From the NCBI GenBank assembly GCA_034111875.1, contig JAWUWK010000053.1, forward strand, positions 1 through 18,852: a stretch of DNA of 18,852 nucleotides. The letters run 5' to 3'. A model generated the notes under the pieces. That model was given only the letters and a program-made list of their open reading frames with translations, was not told the origin of the DNA and made no database searches. Positions 7,434 to 16,312 of the stretch are shown here, piece after piece (position 1 is the stretch's first letter; every line of letters begins with the position of its first letter). Origin of the DNA: Rs1 sp034111875. Its GTDB lineage: Bacteria > Pseudomonadota > Gammaproteobacteria > Pseudomonadales > Balneatricaceae. The translations under genes and the position numbers were made by a program.

Positions 7434-8774
7434 ATGATCAAGATCAACAAAGGTCTAGATCTACCGATTTTAGGCACTGCGGCGCAGAGTATTTCTGATT
7501 CCACCGCAGTGCGTTCGGTCGCCGTGAGTGGACCTGACTATGTTGGTTGTAAACCAACAATGGCCGTCAAGGTGGGGGATCGAGTGAAACTCGGTCAATT
7601 GATCTTTTCTGACAAGAAAACAGAAGGTGTGCATTTTACAGCGCCAGCAGCGGGTACTGTAAAAGAAATAAACCGTGGTGAGCGACGTATCTTGCTCTCT
7701 GTTGTTATCGATGTCGACGAAACTGAAGAATCTGTAGAGTTTAGTAAATATTCAACAAGTGAACTTGCGCAATTATCTGCAGAACATGTTGCAGAGCAAT
7801 TACAGCAATCAGGTATGTGGAGTGCGTTGCGCACTCGACCTTTTTCTAAAGTACCTGCAGCAAATACCTCGCCAGCGGCTATCTTTGTCACTGCGATGGA
7901 TACCAATCCACTCGCAGCAGACCCTGCGTTGATCATTGCAGAGAATGCTGACGATTTTAGTAATGGGCTTAGCTTGGTTGCAAAACTAACCCAAGGCAAG
8001 GTTTACTTATGTAAAGCGGCCGGTGCAGAGATACCTTCTGCTGAAGGCATCACCCTAGCGGAATTTAGCGGAGTACATCCAGCGGGCAATGTCGGTACCC
8101 ATATTCATCATCTGGAACCTGTTTCGCGCAATCATGTGGCTTGGACTATTGGCTATCAAGACATTGTTGCTATCGGCAAGCTGTTTACCCAGGGAAAACT
8201 CTGTGTCGAGCGAATTATCTCTATTGCCGGTCCAGTGGTTAAAGAATCCGTGTTGGTGAGAACAAGGTTAGGTGCGAAAATTAGTGACCTTTTAAAGGGA
8301 GTTGCTGATACAGCAGGTAATCGAGTGATCACTGGATCGGTTTGGAATGGACGCACTGCGAAAGACGGATTGGATTATTTAGGTCGCTATTCCGATCAAA
8401 TAACCCTCTTAGAGCAGGGTGATAAACGCGAGTTTATGGGTTGGGCGGTTCCAGGTGCGAACCAGTTTTCTGTGTTGAATGTGTTTGTTTCAGCGCTTAA
8501 TCGCGCCAAAAGATTTAGTTTTTCAACAACCACTAATGGTTCTGAGAGAGCTATGTTACCGGTAGGTCAATTCGAAAGGCTTGTGCCGATGGATATATTG
8601 CCGACTCAACTGCTACGTGCGTTAGTAACGGGTGATATTGTTAGCGCGATGGAGCTAGGCGCTCTTGAACTTGATGAAGAAGATTTGGCCCTTTGTACTT
8701 TTGCCTGTCCTGGTAAGTACGAGTACGGTCCTATTCTTCGAGATAACTTAACACGCATCGAGAGAGAGGCTTGA
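7434..8774 (+). CDS. nqrA: Na+-translocating NADH:quinone reductase subunit A
   Basis: NqrA is the large cytoplasm-facing peripheral subunit of the Na+-NQR complex, which oxidises NADH, reduces ubiquinone and exports Na+. The 446-residue protein opens with MIKINKGLDLPILG and has the biotin/lipoyl-like barrel VGDRVKLGQLIFSDKK ... FTAPAAGTV. It then has GVHPAGNVGTHIHHLEPV, and it ends with the family-typical CTFACPGKYEYGPILRDNL. I use the ATG at 7434, since the family begins at MIKI and GGTGAAG lies immediately upstream; the GTG at 7425 would overlap that ribosome site. It is the first gene of a packed operon: nqrB starts four bases after its stop. Confidence 0.97.
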   Translation: MIKINKGLDLPILGTAAQSISDSTAVRSVAVSGPDYVGCKPTMAVKVGDRVKLGQLIFSDKKTEGVHFTAPAAGTVKEINRGERRILLSVVIDVDETEESVEFSKYSTSELAQLSAEHVAEQLQQSGMWSALRTRPFSKVPAANTSPAAIFVTAMDTNPLAADPALIIAENADDFSNGLSLVAKLTQGKVYLCKAAGAEIPSAEGITLAEFSGVHPAGNVGTHIHHLEPVSRNHVAWTIGYQDIVAIGKLFTQGKLCVERIISIAGPVVKESVLVRTRLGAKISDLLKGVADTAGNRVITGSVWNGRTAKDGLDYLGRYSDQITLLEQGDKREFMGWAVPGANQFSVLNVFVSALNRAKRFSFSTTTNGSERAMLPVGQFERLVPMDILPTQLLRALVTGDIVSAMELGALELDEEDLALCTFACPGKYEYGPILRDNLTRIEREA

Positions 8775-8778
8775 AATC

Positions 8779-9984
8779 ATGAGTTTAAGAAATATTCTTG
8801 ATAAAATGGAGCCGCACTTTCACAAGGGTGGCAAATACGAAAATTGGTATGCGCTTTACGAAGCGGCTGATACCATTTTTTACACACCAGGTCATGTGAC
8901 TAAAGCGGCCTCGCATGTTCGCGATGGGGCCGATCTGAAGCGCATGATGATTTTGGTCTGGGCCTGTACCTTTCCCGCCGTGTTTTTTGGTTTGTACAAC
9001 GTAGGCTTACAAGCCAATAACGCGATGGACTCCATGGGTTTAACTCAAATTCCAGGTTGGCGCGGTGCAATAGTAGGCACTTTGACCGGTTATGATTCGA
9101 GTAGCTTGTGGGATAATATTATTCACGGGGCTGCTTACTGGCTGCCTATTTACGCGGTTACTTTTGCGGTTGGTGGCTTCTGGGAAGTGCTGTTTGCGAC
9201 GAAACGTGGCCATGAAGTTAATGAAGGCTTTTTCGTCACATCGATCCTATTCTCTCTTACTTTGCCTCCCTCAATTCCATTATGGCAGGTTGCTTTAGGC
9301 ATCAGCTTTGGTGTTGTTATTGGTAAAGAGATTTTTGGTGGAACCGGAAAAAATTTCCTTAATCCAGCCCTGACTGGGCGTGCATTTTTGTTCTTTGCCT
9401 ATCCTGCTCAAATGTCAGGTGATGCGGTTTGGACAGCAGTAGACGGCTTTACTGGCGCGACACCTCTAAGTTTGGCAGCAGCCGGCGGTATGCAAGCACT
9501 AGAAACTAGTGTGTCTTGGATGCAGGCCTTTATGGGCCAAATTCAAGGATCTATAGGTGAAGTATCAACCTTTGGGATTCTGCTAGGGGGCGGCTTGTTG
9601 GTTTTCATGCGCTTGGCTGCCTGGCGAATTGTTGCGGGTGTGTTCTCTGGCATGGTGGCAATGAGTTTGATCTTTAACTTAATAGGGTCAGACACTAACC
9701 CAATGTTTGAATTACCTTTCTATTGGCATCTCGTGTTAGGTGGATTCGCTTTCGGCATGTTCTTTATGGCGACCGATCCAATCTCTGCCTCCATGACCAA
9801 TATAGGTAAATGGTATTACGGTATACTGATTGGTGTGATGGTTGTGCTTATTCGTGTTGTTAACCCCGCCTTCCCTGAGGGCATGATGTTGGCAATTCTA
9901 TTTAGTAACTTGTTTGCTCCTCTGATAGATAACTTCGTAGTTCAAGCAAATATTAAGCGGAGGGTATTACGTCATGGCAGCTAA
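8779..9984 (+). CDS. nqrB: Na+-translocating NADH:quinone reductase subunit B
   Basis: NqrB is a multi-spanning inner-membrane subunit that carries covalently bound FMN and is proposed to form the Na+ pathway. The 401-residue protein starts SLRNILDKMEPHFHKGGK, has about ten hydrophobic helices, and contains GKNFLNPALTGRAFLFFAYP. The flavinylation motif is VDGFTGATPLS, with Thr228 as the expected phosphoester-linked FMN site. ATDPISASMTN, near the C terminus, is also family-typical. The last 11 bases overlap the start of nqrC (ATG 9974), so the two are very probably translationally coupled. ApbE, encoded downstream in the same cluster, should supply the FMN. Confidence 0.97.
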   Translation: MSLRNILDKMEPHFHKGGKYENWYALYEAADTIFYTPGHVTKAASHVRDGADLKRMMILVWACTFPAVFFGLYNVGLQANNAMDSMGLTQIPGWRGAIVGTLTGYDSSSLWDNIIHGAAYWLPIYAVTFAVGGFWEVLFATKRGHEVNEGFFVTSILFSLTLPPSIPLWQVALGISFGVVIGKEIFGGTGKNFLNPALTGRAFLFFAYPAQMSGDAVWTAVDGFTGATPLSLAAAGGMQALETSVSWMQAFMGQIQGSIGEVSTFGILLGGGLLVFMRLAAWRIVAGVFSGMVAMSLIFNLIGSDTNPMFELPFYWHLVLGGFAFGMFFMATDPISASMTNIGKWYYGILIGVMVVLIRVVNPAFPEGMMLAILFSNLFAPLIDNFVVQANIKRRVLRHGS

Positions 9985-10753
9985 TAACGATTCAATTGGC
10001 AGAACAGTTACAGTCACCGTACTCCTTTGTGTGGTTTGTTCCGTGATCGTTTCTGCAGCAGCGGTATTGTTGAAGCCGCTACAAATAAAAAATAAAGAGC
10101 TTGATCGTCAAACTAATATTTTGGCCGCGGCAAAAATAGATTACCAAGGTAAAGATGTTCAAGCATTGTTTGCTGAAAAGATCATGACCAAATATGTCGA
10201 TCTTAAAACCGGTAAATATGTAGAGAAGCCAGCGGGATATAAAGACGCAATACGCGCCTCTAAAGAACCTTCGCTTTCATCAGCATTAACTCGTGAGCAA
10301 GATATAGCGTCGATTAAACGCACCGCGAATGTGATGCCTGTGTATCTCGTTAACGAAGCCGATAAACTTGAAAAAGTGATTTTACCCGTCCATGGCTATG
10401 GTCTCTGGTCAACACTCTATGGTTTTTTGGCTTTAGAAAATGATTTAAGCACAGTGATTGGGTTTGGTTTCTATGACCATGGTGAAACACCTGGTTTAGG
10501 TGGCGAAGTCGATAATCCAAAGTGGAAAGCATTGTGGCCAGGTAAACAAGTCTATGCTGAAAATTCTATGGAACCCGTACTCGGTCTAGTGAAGGGGTAC
10601 GTTGACCCAACAGCGGCTGGTTCTGAGCATAAAGTAGATGCTCTATCCGGTGCAACTTTGACCAGTAACGGTGTCACAAACTTAGTGCAATTCTGGATGG
10701 GTGAAAATGGTTTCGCAACGTTTCTGTCCAACCTCAAAGCAGGGGAGAGCTAA
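9974..10753 (+). CDS. nqrC: Na+-translocating NADH:quinone reductase subunit C
   Basis: NqrC is anchored in the inner membrane by an N-terminal helix, and its periplasmic domain carries covalent FMN. The 259-residue protein has a clear membrane helix at about residues 11-33, then TNILAAAKI, GYGLWSTLYGFLAL, and the periplasmic FMN domain with GFYDHGETPGLGGEVDN. The flavinylation motif VDALSGATLTSNGV places the FMN on Thr228. The start overlaps the end of nqrB by 11 bases. AAGCGGAGGG about ten bases upstream of the ATG is the ribosome site and lies inside nqrB. nqrD follows after only two bases. Confidence 0.97.
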   Translation: MAANNDSIGRTVTVTVLLCVVCSVIVSAAAVLLKPLQIKNKELDRQTNILAAAKIDYQGKDVQALFAEKIMTKYVDLKTGKYVEKPAGYKDAIRASKEPSLSSALTREQDIASIKRTANVMPVYLVNEADKLEKVILPVHGYGLWSTLYGFLALENDLSTVIGFGFYDHGETPGLGGEVDNPKWKALWPGKQVYAENSMEPVLGLVKGYVDPTAAGSEHKVDALSGATLTSNGVTNLVQFWMGENGFATFLSNLKAGES

Positions 10754-10755
10754 CC

Positions 10756-11415
10756 ATGTCTGAAATAAGAGATATGATCGTTAAGCCAATCTTTACAAAC
10801 AATCCAATAGCTTTACAAATATTGGGTGTCTGTTCGGCGCTAGCGGTAACGACTAAACTAGAAACCGCTTTTGTAATGACATTAGCGGTAGTGGCAGTGA
10901 CAGCATTTTCTAATATGTTCGTCTCTTTGATTCGCAACCAAATGCCTAGTTCAGTGCGTATTATTTGTCAGATGACAATTATTGCGTCCTTAGTCATCGT
11001 AGTCGATCAGGTATTGAAAGCCGTTGCCTATGATATATCTAAGCAACTTTCTGTGTTTGTCGGCTTAATCATTACCAACTGTATCGTCATGGGTCGCGCT
11101 GAAGCATTCGCCATGAAAAATCCGCCTATTCCCTCTTTCTTCGATGGTATAGGTAACGGTTTAGGGTATGGGGCTGTGTTAATATTTGTCGCCTTTATTC
11201 GTGAGTTATTCGGTTCGGGTCGCCTGTTTGGCATTGAAATTTTTCCATTGATAACCAACGACGGCTGGTACATGAGTAATGGAATGATGCTATTACCTCC
11301 CAGCGCGTTTTTTATTATAGGCCTTATGATTTGGATGATGCGTTCCATTGACGTCAGTCAAGTAGAGAAGCCTGATTTTGTGATTTGCAAAAATAGCAAA
11401 AAGGAGGCGGTGTAA
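10756..11415 (+). CDS. nqrD: Na+-translocating NADH:quinone reductase subunit D
   Basis: NqrD is a six-helix membrane subunit that pairs with NqrE; together they hold an iron centre through cysteines in the membrane. The 219-residue protein begins MSEIRDMIVKPIFTNNPIAL and contains LGVCSALAVTTKLETA and ITNCIVMGRAEAFA. Cys26 and Cys109 sit at the positions of the two conserved iron-binding cysteines (Cys29 and Cys112 in Vibrio cholerae as I recall them, a constant offset of three). FIRELFGSGRLFGIEIFP and a hydrophilic Lys-rich tail complete the typical pattern. The stop codon overlaps the nqrE start as TAATG. Confidence 0.97.
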   Translation: MSEIRDMIVKPIFTNNPIALQILGVCSALAVTTKLETAFVMTLAVVAVTAFSNMFVSLIRNQMPSSVRIICQMTIIASLVIVVDQVLKAVAYDISKQLSVFVGLIITNCIVMGRAEAFAMKNPPIPSFFDGIGNGLGYGAVLIFVAFIRELFGSGRLFGIEIFPLITNDGWYMSNGMMLLPPSAFFIIGLMIWMMRSIDVSQVEKPDFVICKNSKKEAV

Positions 11416-12023
11416 TGGAAGCTTATATAAGTTTATTTGTTAAAGCCGTTTTCATTGAAAACATGGCGTTATCGTTTTTCTTGGGAATGTGCACTTTTCT
11501 AGCCATCTCTAAGAAAGTACAGACAGCGATTGGCTTAGGCATTGCCGTAATTGTGGTATTGGCTATCACTACTCCGGTAAATAACTTACTCTATAATGTG
11601 CTTTTGAAAGAAGGTGCATTAGCATGGGCGGGTTATCCAGAAGTCGACTTGAGCTTCCTGGGGTATATTTCCTACATTGGGGTCATTGCCGCCATTGTGC
11701 AAATTTTGGAGATGGTTTTAGATAAATTCTTCCCAGTGCTCTACAACGCTCTGGGGGTTTTCCTACCGCTAATTACCGTTAATTGTGCGATTATGGGTGC
11801 TGCTCTATTTATGGTTCAGCGCGACTATAACTTCGGCGAATCTGTGGTCTATGGTGTAGGCGCAGGCCTCGGATGGGCGCTCGCTATTGCAACCCTGGCC
11901 GGTATTCGTGAAAAACTAAAATACTCAGATATTCCCGCAGGCTTACAAGGTCTCGGCATTACCTTTATATCGGTAGGGTTAATGGCGCTTGGGTTTATGT
12001 CTTTTTCCGGTGTACAACTTTAA
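11415..12023 (+). CDS. nqrE: Na+-translocating NADH:quinone reductase subunit E
   Basis: NqrE is the six-helix partner of NqrD, homologous to it but with inverted topology. The 202-residue protein has IENMALSFFLGMCTFLAISKK and LPLITVNCAIMGAALFM. Cys26 and Cys124 are the expected iron ligands; the second lies about four residues later than in V. cholerae, probably because of a slightly longer loop around YPEVDLSFL. YGVGAGLGWALAI and AGIREKL are also typical. The ATG overlaps the nqrD stop (TAATG), with AAGGAGG at 11400-11406 as a strong ribosome site inside nqrD. The nqrF start lies 32 bases downstream. Confidence 0.97.
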   Translation: MEAYISLFVKAVFIENMALSFFLGMCTFLAISKKVQTAIGLGIAVIVVLAITTPVNNLLYNVLLKEGALAWAGYPEVDLSFLGYISYIGVIAAIVQILEMVLDKFFPVLYNALGVFLPLITVNCAIMGAALFMVQRDYNFGESVVYGVGAGLGWALAIATLAGIREKLKYSDIPAGLQGLGITFISVGLMALGFMSFSGVQL

Positions 12024-12055
12024 ACCATGATAGTTAACAAAGGAATATTATAGCC

Positions 12056-13285
12056 ATGAATGCTGAAATAGTTCTCGGGGTTGTCATGTTTACTGTGGTG
12101 GTGCTTGCACTTGTCGCAGTAATCTTGATCGCGCGCTCAAAATTAGTAAGCTCTGGTGATGTTGTGATTAACATTAACAATGATCCGGATAAAAGAGTCA
12201 CTGTTCCCGCAGGTGGTAAATTACTTCAAACCCTTTCTGAAATGGGTGTTTTTATCCCTTCAGCTTGTGGTGGCGGTGGTACTTGTGCGCAATGTAAGTG
12301 TCAAATACTTGAGGGCGGTGGCTCGATGTTACCGACTGAAGAGTCGCACTTTACTATGCGAGAAGCCAAAGAAGGCTGGCGTCTAGCGTGCCAAGTGCCC
12401 GTTAAACAAGACATGGTACTTGATCTTGAAGAGGAAATCTTCGGCGTTAAAAAGTGGACTTGTACGGTAGATTCTAACCCGAATGTCGCGACGTTTATTA
12501 AAGAGTTAACCTTAAAAATCCCAGAGGGAGAAGTGGTTGATTTTCGCGCCGGTGGTTATGTTCAACTTGAGTGTCCACCACACACTGTCGATTACAAGAC
12601 CTTCGATATCGAAGATGAGTACCGTGGTGATTGGGATAAATTTAATGTCTGGAATAATGTCTCTAAGGTAGATGAAACAACTATCAGAGCCTATTCAATG
12701 GCTAACTATCCCGGTGAAAAAGGGATTGTTAAATTTAACATTCGTATCGCCTCTCCACCACCAGGTAGTCAAGGTATTGCGCCCGGTATCATGTCGTCCT
12801 ATGTCTTCAACTTGAAGCCGGGCGATAGCATAGATGTCTATGGTCCTTTCGGTGAGTTCTTCGCCAGAGATACTGATGCAGAGATGGTGTTTGTAGGCGG
12901 TGGAGCAGGTATGGCCCCAATGCGCTCGCACATCTTTGATCAATTGAAGCGTCTAGGTTCAAAACGTAAGATATCTTTCTGGTACGGTGCTCGCTCATTG
13001 CGTGAGGCCTTTTATTCCGATGAATATGATTTATTAGCCGCGGAAAATGATAACTTTAAATGGCATTTAGCGCTGTCCGATCCGCAACCTGAAGATGATT
13101 GGGACGGTTTGACGGGCTTTATACACAATGTCTTGTTTGAAAACTATCTCAAGGAGCATGAAGCCCCTGAAGATTGTGAATATTACATGTGTGGCCCACC
13201 AATGATGAATGCCGCGGTTATCAAACTATTAGAAGACTTAGGCGTAGAACCTGAAAATATATTACTCGATGACTTTGGTGGTTAA
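12056..13285 (+). CDS. nqrF: Na+-translocating NADH:quinone reductase subunit F (NADH-oxidising)
   Basis: NqrF is the electron entry subunit. It takes a hydride from NADH onto FAD and passes electrons through a 2Fe-2S cluster. The 409-residue protein has an N-terminal membrane helix (about 5-27) and then a ferredoxin domain with Cys71, Cys77, Cys80 and Cys112 as cluster ligands (SACGGGGTCAQCKC; RLACQV). An extra Cys82 is also present. The FAD motif is RAYSMANYPG (from residue 211). The NADH domain has VFVGGGAGMAPMRSH (from about 278), SFWYGARSLREAFY and YYMCGPPMM with Cys379, and it ends DDFGG. The ATG at 12056 is preceded by AAAGGAATA. apbE starts five bases after the stop. Confidence 0.97.
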   Translation: MNAEIVLGVVMFTVVVLALVAVILIARSKLVSSGDVVININNDPDKRVTVPAGGKLLQTLSEMGVFIPSACGGGGTCAQCKCQILEGGGSMLPTEESHFTMREAKEGWRLACQVPVKQDMVLDLEEEIFGVKKWTCTVDSNPNVATFIKELTLKIPEGEVVDFRAGGYVQLECPPHTVDYKTFDIEDEYRGDWDKFNVWNNVSKVDETTIRAYSMANYPGEKGIVKFNIRIASPPPGSQGIAPGIMSSYVFNLKPGDSIDVYGPFGEFFARDTDAEMVFVGGGAGMAPMRSHIFDQLKRLGSKRKISFWYGARSLREAFYSDEYDLLAAENDNFKWHLALSDPQPEDDWDGLTGFIHNVLFENYLKEHEAPEDCEYYMCGPPMMNAAVIKLLEDLGVEPENILLDDFGG

Positions 13286-13290
13286 GTGAT

Positions 13291-14343
13291 ATGTGTTGTT
13301 ATGTAACTGGTACGCTTAAGCGCACCGTTAAACGGCTAGCAGTTTTTCAGCTGGCCGTTTTTGTACTGACCTCATTCAGTTTTAGCGCACTGGCAAATAA
13401 TCCGATAGTGGCGATTGAAGGTCGGACTATGGGAACTACTTATCATATTAAGTGGCTAAATAATCCTTCTCTTGGCTTAGAGCCGAGTCACATGAAAGAC
13501 CTTATCGACAGCAAGTTAGGTGATATTAATCAGGCTATGTCGACCTATATCAAAGATTCAGAATTGTCACTGTTTAACCAGTCCGCTATTGGTAGCGAAC
13601 AAAAAGTATCTAGCGAGTTGTACGACGTCATTGCATTAGCTCAACGTATCAGTGCAGACTCTAAAGGTGCTTATGATATTAGCGTGGGGCCGCTGATTAA
13701 CTTATGGGGTTTCGGACCCTATAAAAAAGTGATTAAAGCACCCTCTGAACAACGCATAAAAGAGGTTAGGCAGCGTGTTGGTTTCCAACATTTAGAGTTG
13801 CTTGGACATGGACGTATGAAAAAGCATGTGGATCTCTCTTTAGACTTATCCTCAATTGCCAAAGGTTATGCGGTAGATCAGATAGCCAACATCCTCAGCG
13901 AACAAGGTTTAACCGCTTTTTTAGTGGAAATTGGTGGTGAGTTAGTAACAAGGGGGCTTAAAGCTGACAATAAGCCTTGGAAGATTGCGGTTGAAAGTCC
14001 AACCAGTAAACGACAAATTCAACGTATAGTAAGGGTCGATGACATAGCAGTTGCCACCTCTGGAGACTACCGTAATTACTTTGAAGAAAAGGGTGTGCGT
14101 TATTCACATATCATCGATACTATCACAGGCAAACCCATCACTCACAGGCTAGCGTCTGTGACGGTATTGGCAGATAATTGTGCATTAGCCGATGCCCTCG
14201 CGACTGCCTTTTTGGCGATGGGCACCGAAAAGGCCTTTCAATATGCTATCGATAATGGCATAGATGCGCTGTTTATTTCTAAAGCTGGTAATGGTTTCGA
14301 AGAGAAGGTGACCGCTGGTTTTGCCAAACGAATCCTTCAATAA
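13291..14343 (+). CDS. apbE: FAD:protein FMN transferase (flavinylates NqrB and NqrC)
   Basis: ApbE transfers FMN from FAD to a threonine hydroxyl in SGAT-like motifs outside the cytoplasm, with Mg2+. This 350-residue protein has a basic start and a hydrophobic signal segment (about 14-32), with a likely signal peptidase I site after SALA (residues 33-36). The expected lipobox Cys is absent, so it is probably periplasmic rather than a lipoprotein. Family motifs are RTMGTTYHIKW (from 45), DLSSIAKGYAVD (185-196), IGGELVTRG, AVATSGDYRNYF, YSHIIDTITGKPI (from 271) and ALADALATAFLAMG, whose Asp and Thr are in the metal-binding region. It starts five bases after nqrF, so it is almost certainly in the operon, and the NqrB and NqrC FMN sites are its obvious substrates. 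Confidence 0.95.
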   Translation: MCCYVTGTLKRTVKRLAVFQLAVFVLTSFSFSALANNPIVAIEGRTMGTTYHIKWLNNPSLGLEPSHMKDLIDSKLGDINQAMSTYIKDSELSLFNQSAIGSEQKVSSELYDVIALAQRISADSKGAYDISVGPLINLWGFGPYKKVIKAPSEQRIKEVRQRVGFQHLELLGHGRMKKHVDLSLDLSSIAKGYAVDQIANILSEQGLTAFLVEIGGELVTRGLKADNKPWKIAVESPTSKRQIQRIVRVDDIAVATSGDYRNYFEEKGVRYSHIIDTITGKPITHRLASVTVLADNCALADALATAFLAMGTEKAFQYAIDNGIDALFISKAGNGFEEKVTAGFAKRILQ

Positions 14344-14396
14344 ACAACAGTTAAAAAACAATTAGCCCGAAATAACGGCTATTTATCGAGGTTAAT

Positions 14397-14636
14397 ATGG
14401 GTACATTTATAGCAGTATTTATCGTTCTAATCTGTGTCGTCGTTGCAATGTCAGTAGGTGTGTTATTGGGCGGAAAACCGATTGCAGGTTCTTGTGGTGG
14501 CATGGCGGCGTTGGGTATGGATACCGCCTGTGATATTTGCGCAGGTGATAAGCAAGTTTGTGAAGATGAAAATGAAAGGGTTGCCCGCGAAGCGAAAGAA
14601 TCCAAGCTGGCGGATATCGGTTATGAAGTAAAGTAG
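14397..14636 (+). CDS. nqrM: Na+-NQR maturation factor NqrM (DUF539)
   Basis: This small inner-membrane protein, known from Vibrio work, is needed to assemble Na+-NQR, apparently by supplying iron to the NqrD/NqrE cysteine site. The 79-residue protein has one N-terminal membrane helix (about 3-24) and a conserved Cys-rich segment, with GSCGGM (Cys33), ACDIC (Cys45, Cys48) and VCEDE (Cys55). A charged C-terminal tail follows. A further Cys13 lies within the helix. The ATG at 14397 has GAGGTT about nine bases upstream. It follows apbE by 53 bases, as in many nqr clusters, and is probably cotranscribed. Confidence 0.93.
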   Translation: MGTFIAVFIVLICVVVAMSVGVLLGGKPIAGSCGGMAALGMDTACDICAGDKQVCEDENERVAREAKESKLADIGYEVK

Positions 14637-14685
14637 TTAAATAGAGCACTTGTGTCTAGCGTAGGAACTGTTAATTCTCCTATAC

Positions 14686-14691
14686 TATAAT
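14686..14691 (+). promoter_or_regulatory. TATAAT box upstream of sthA
   Basis: A perfect -10 hexamer lies 46 bases before the sthA ATG, within TATACTATAATC, in the 101-base gap after nqrM. No good -35 is visible at the usual distance. This may be a separate sthA promoter, but read-through from the nqr operon is equally possible because no terminator is evident in the gap. Confidence 0.35.
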
Positions 14692-14737
14692 CAAATAGTG
14701 ATAAAGAAATGTACGATTGATTTGAAAGGGGTTGTTA

Positions 14738-16138
14738 ATGGCTGAATATGATTATGATGTAGTAGTTATTGGATCGGGGCCTGCTGGCGAAGGGGCGGCT
14801 ATGAACGCTGCCAAGCACGGTAAGAAAGTTGCTATTATAGAGGAGCAACAATCTGTGGGTGGCAACTGTACCCACAAAGGCACCATTCCCTCCAAAGCAC
14901 TGCGTCATTCAGTTAAGCAAATTGTTGAATTCAACACTAACCCTATGTTTCGGGAAATTGGTGAGCCGCGCTGGTTCTCTTTTCAAAAAGTGTTAGATCG
15001 CGCTGAGACAGTAATGGCAAACCAAGTGATGCTGCGGACTAATTTCTACGCGCGCAATAAGGTTGATGTGTTTTTTGGTAAAGCAGAATTCAAAGACGCT
15101 AATACCTTACATGTCAAAGGCACCTCTAGAGGTGATGAAACCTTACGTGCTGAAAATATTGTTATTGCAACAGGTTCTAGCCCTTATTGTCCACCTGATA
15201 TAGATTTCACACACGATCGCATTTACAACTCTGATACTATTTTAAAACTCAATCACACGCCGCGCACTATTATAATTTTTGGTGCGGGTGTCATTGGCTG
15301 CGAATACGCTTCTATCTTTAGTGGCCTGGGGGTTAAAGTCGATCTGATCGATACTCGTGGTCGTTTGCTCTCATTTTTAGATGGTGAAATTTCTGATGCA
15401 CTGAGTTATCACTTGAGAAATTCAGCTGTTAAAATTCGTCATAATGAAAATTATGAGAGCGTTACTGCAGATGAAAGAGGCATCACGCTGTGCTTGAAAT
15501 CAGGTAAAAAAATTCGTGCAGACGCTTTCCTATGGTGTAATGGCAGGACAGGTAATACAGCGGCATTACAACTACAAAATGCGGGTTTAGAGGCCAATAG
15601 TCGCGGTCAGCTAGAAATTGATGATCGTTATCGTACCTCAGTTGAAGGTATCTCAGCGGTTGGCGATGTTATCGGCTGGCCCAGCCTCGCATCAGCCGCG
15701 ATTGATCAAGGGCGCTCAACGGCTGCCGACATAATTGGCAATGGTGATTTTAGGTACATTAATGAAGTCCCTACTGGCATTTATACTATCCCTGAGATTA
15801 GCTCCATAGGTAAAACAGAAGAAGAATTGACCACAGAATGTGTTCCCTATGAAGTAGGCCAAGCATTTTTTAAAGATACTGCCAGAGCACAAATTACCAG
15901 TCAACCGGTAGGCATGTTAAAGCTATTGTTTGATCCAGAGTCGTTAAAAATATTAGGTATTCATTGTTTCGGCGATCAGGCATCGGAAATCGTACACATA
16001 GGTCAGGCAATCATGGGCCAAAAAGGCGAGGGCAACACTTTGGCCTATTTTGTTAATACTACTTTCAATTATCCAACCATGGCTGAAGCATACCGTGTTG
16101 CGGCTATCGCAGGCCTGAATAGAATCCAGCACCTATAA
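14738..16138 (+). CDS. sthA: Soluble pyridine nucleotide transhydrogenase
   Basis: SthA is an FAD flavoprotein in the cytoplasm that transfers hydride between NADPH and NAD+, usually to dispose of excess NADPH. The 466-residue protein has the FAD fold VIGSGPAGEGAAMNAAKHG (Gly-rich loop at 12-17) and VGGNCTHKGTIPSKALRH. Cys44 is present but the second redox Cys of related disulfide reductases is Thr49, as in E. coli SthA. The nucleotide fold IFGAGVIGCEYASIFSGLG, AVGDVIGWPSLASAA and the C-terminal NTTFNYPTMAEAYRVAA follow. The ATG at 14738 is chosen because GAAAGGGG lies six bases upstream; a TTG at 14732 is too close to it. The position after the nqr cluster links NADH oxidation and NADPH balancing. 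Confidence 0.95.
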   Translation: MAEYDYDVVVIGSGPAGEGAAMNAAKHGKKVAIIEEQQSVGGNCTHKGTIPSKALRHSVKQIVEFNTNPMFREIGEPRWFSFQKVLDRAETVMANQVMLRTNFYARNKVDVFFGKAEFKDANTLHVKGTSRGDETLRAENIVIATGSSPYCPPDIDFTHDRIYNSDTILKLNHTPRTIIIFGAGVIGCEYASIFSGLGVKVDLIDTRGRLLSFLDGEISDALSYHLRNSAVKIRHNENYESVTADERGITLCLKSGKKIRADAFLWCNGRTGNTAALQLQNAGLEANSRGQLEIDDRYRTSVEGISAVGDVIGWPSLASAAIDQGRSTAADIIGNGDFRYINEVPTGIYTIPEISSIGKTEEELTTECVPYEVGQAFFKDTARAQITSQPVGMLKLLFDPESLKILGIHCFGDQASEIVHIGQAIMGQKGEGNTLAYFVNTTFNYPTMAEAYRVAAIAGLNRIQHL

Positions 16139-16154
16139 TAGACATAAATTAAGC

Positions 16155-16196
16155 CAGGCTTAATCTAGTTATTACTAGGTTAAGCCTGAATGCTGT
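16155..16196 (+). terminator. Hairpin terminator after sthA
   Basis: CAGGCTTAATCTAG (16155-16168) and CTAGGTTAAGCCTG (16175-16188) pair over 14 bases with one wobble and a six-base TTATTA loop. TGCTG and a run of six T follow within 13 bases. A second small inverted repeat, ATGCTGT/ACAGCAT (16190-16210), encloses the T run. This lies 17 bases past the sthA stop and is the likely end of the transcript. Confidence 0.75.
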
Positions 16197-16312
16197 TTTT
16201 TACACAGCATCATTAAAATGCCTAAATTATTAACACTCCTACAGTACCCATCCGGAATAATTTAATAAACCTGAATTAAATCTTAATCCAGCCAATTAAG
16301 TAGGCCTGTTTA

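Noticed and set aside
7850..7999. Antisense open frames inside nqrA, aspS and nqrD
   Set aside because: All lie fully within strongly supported genes and show reversed-codon artefact composition.
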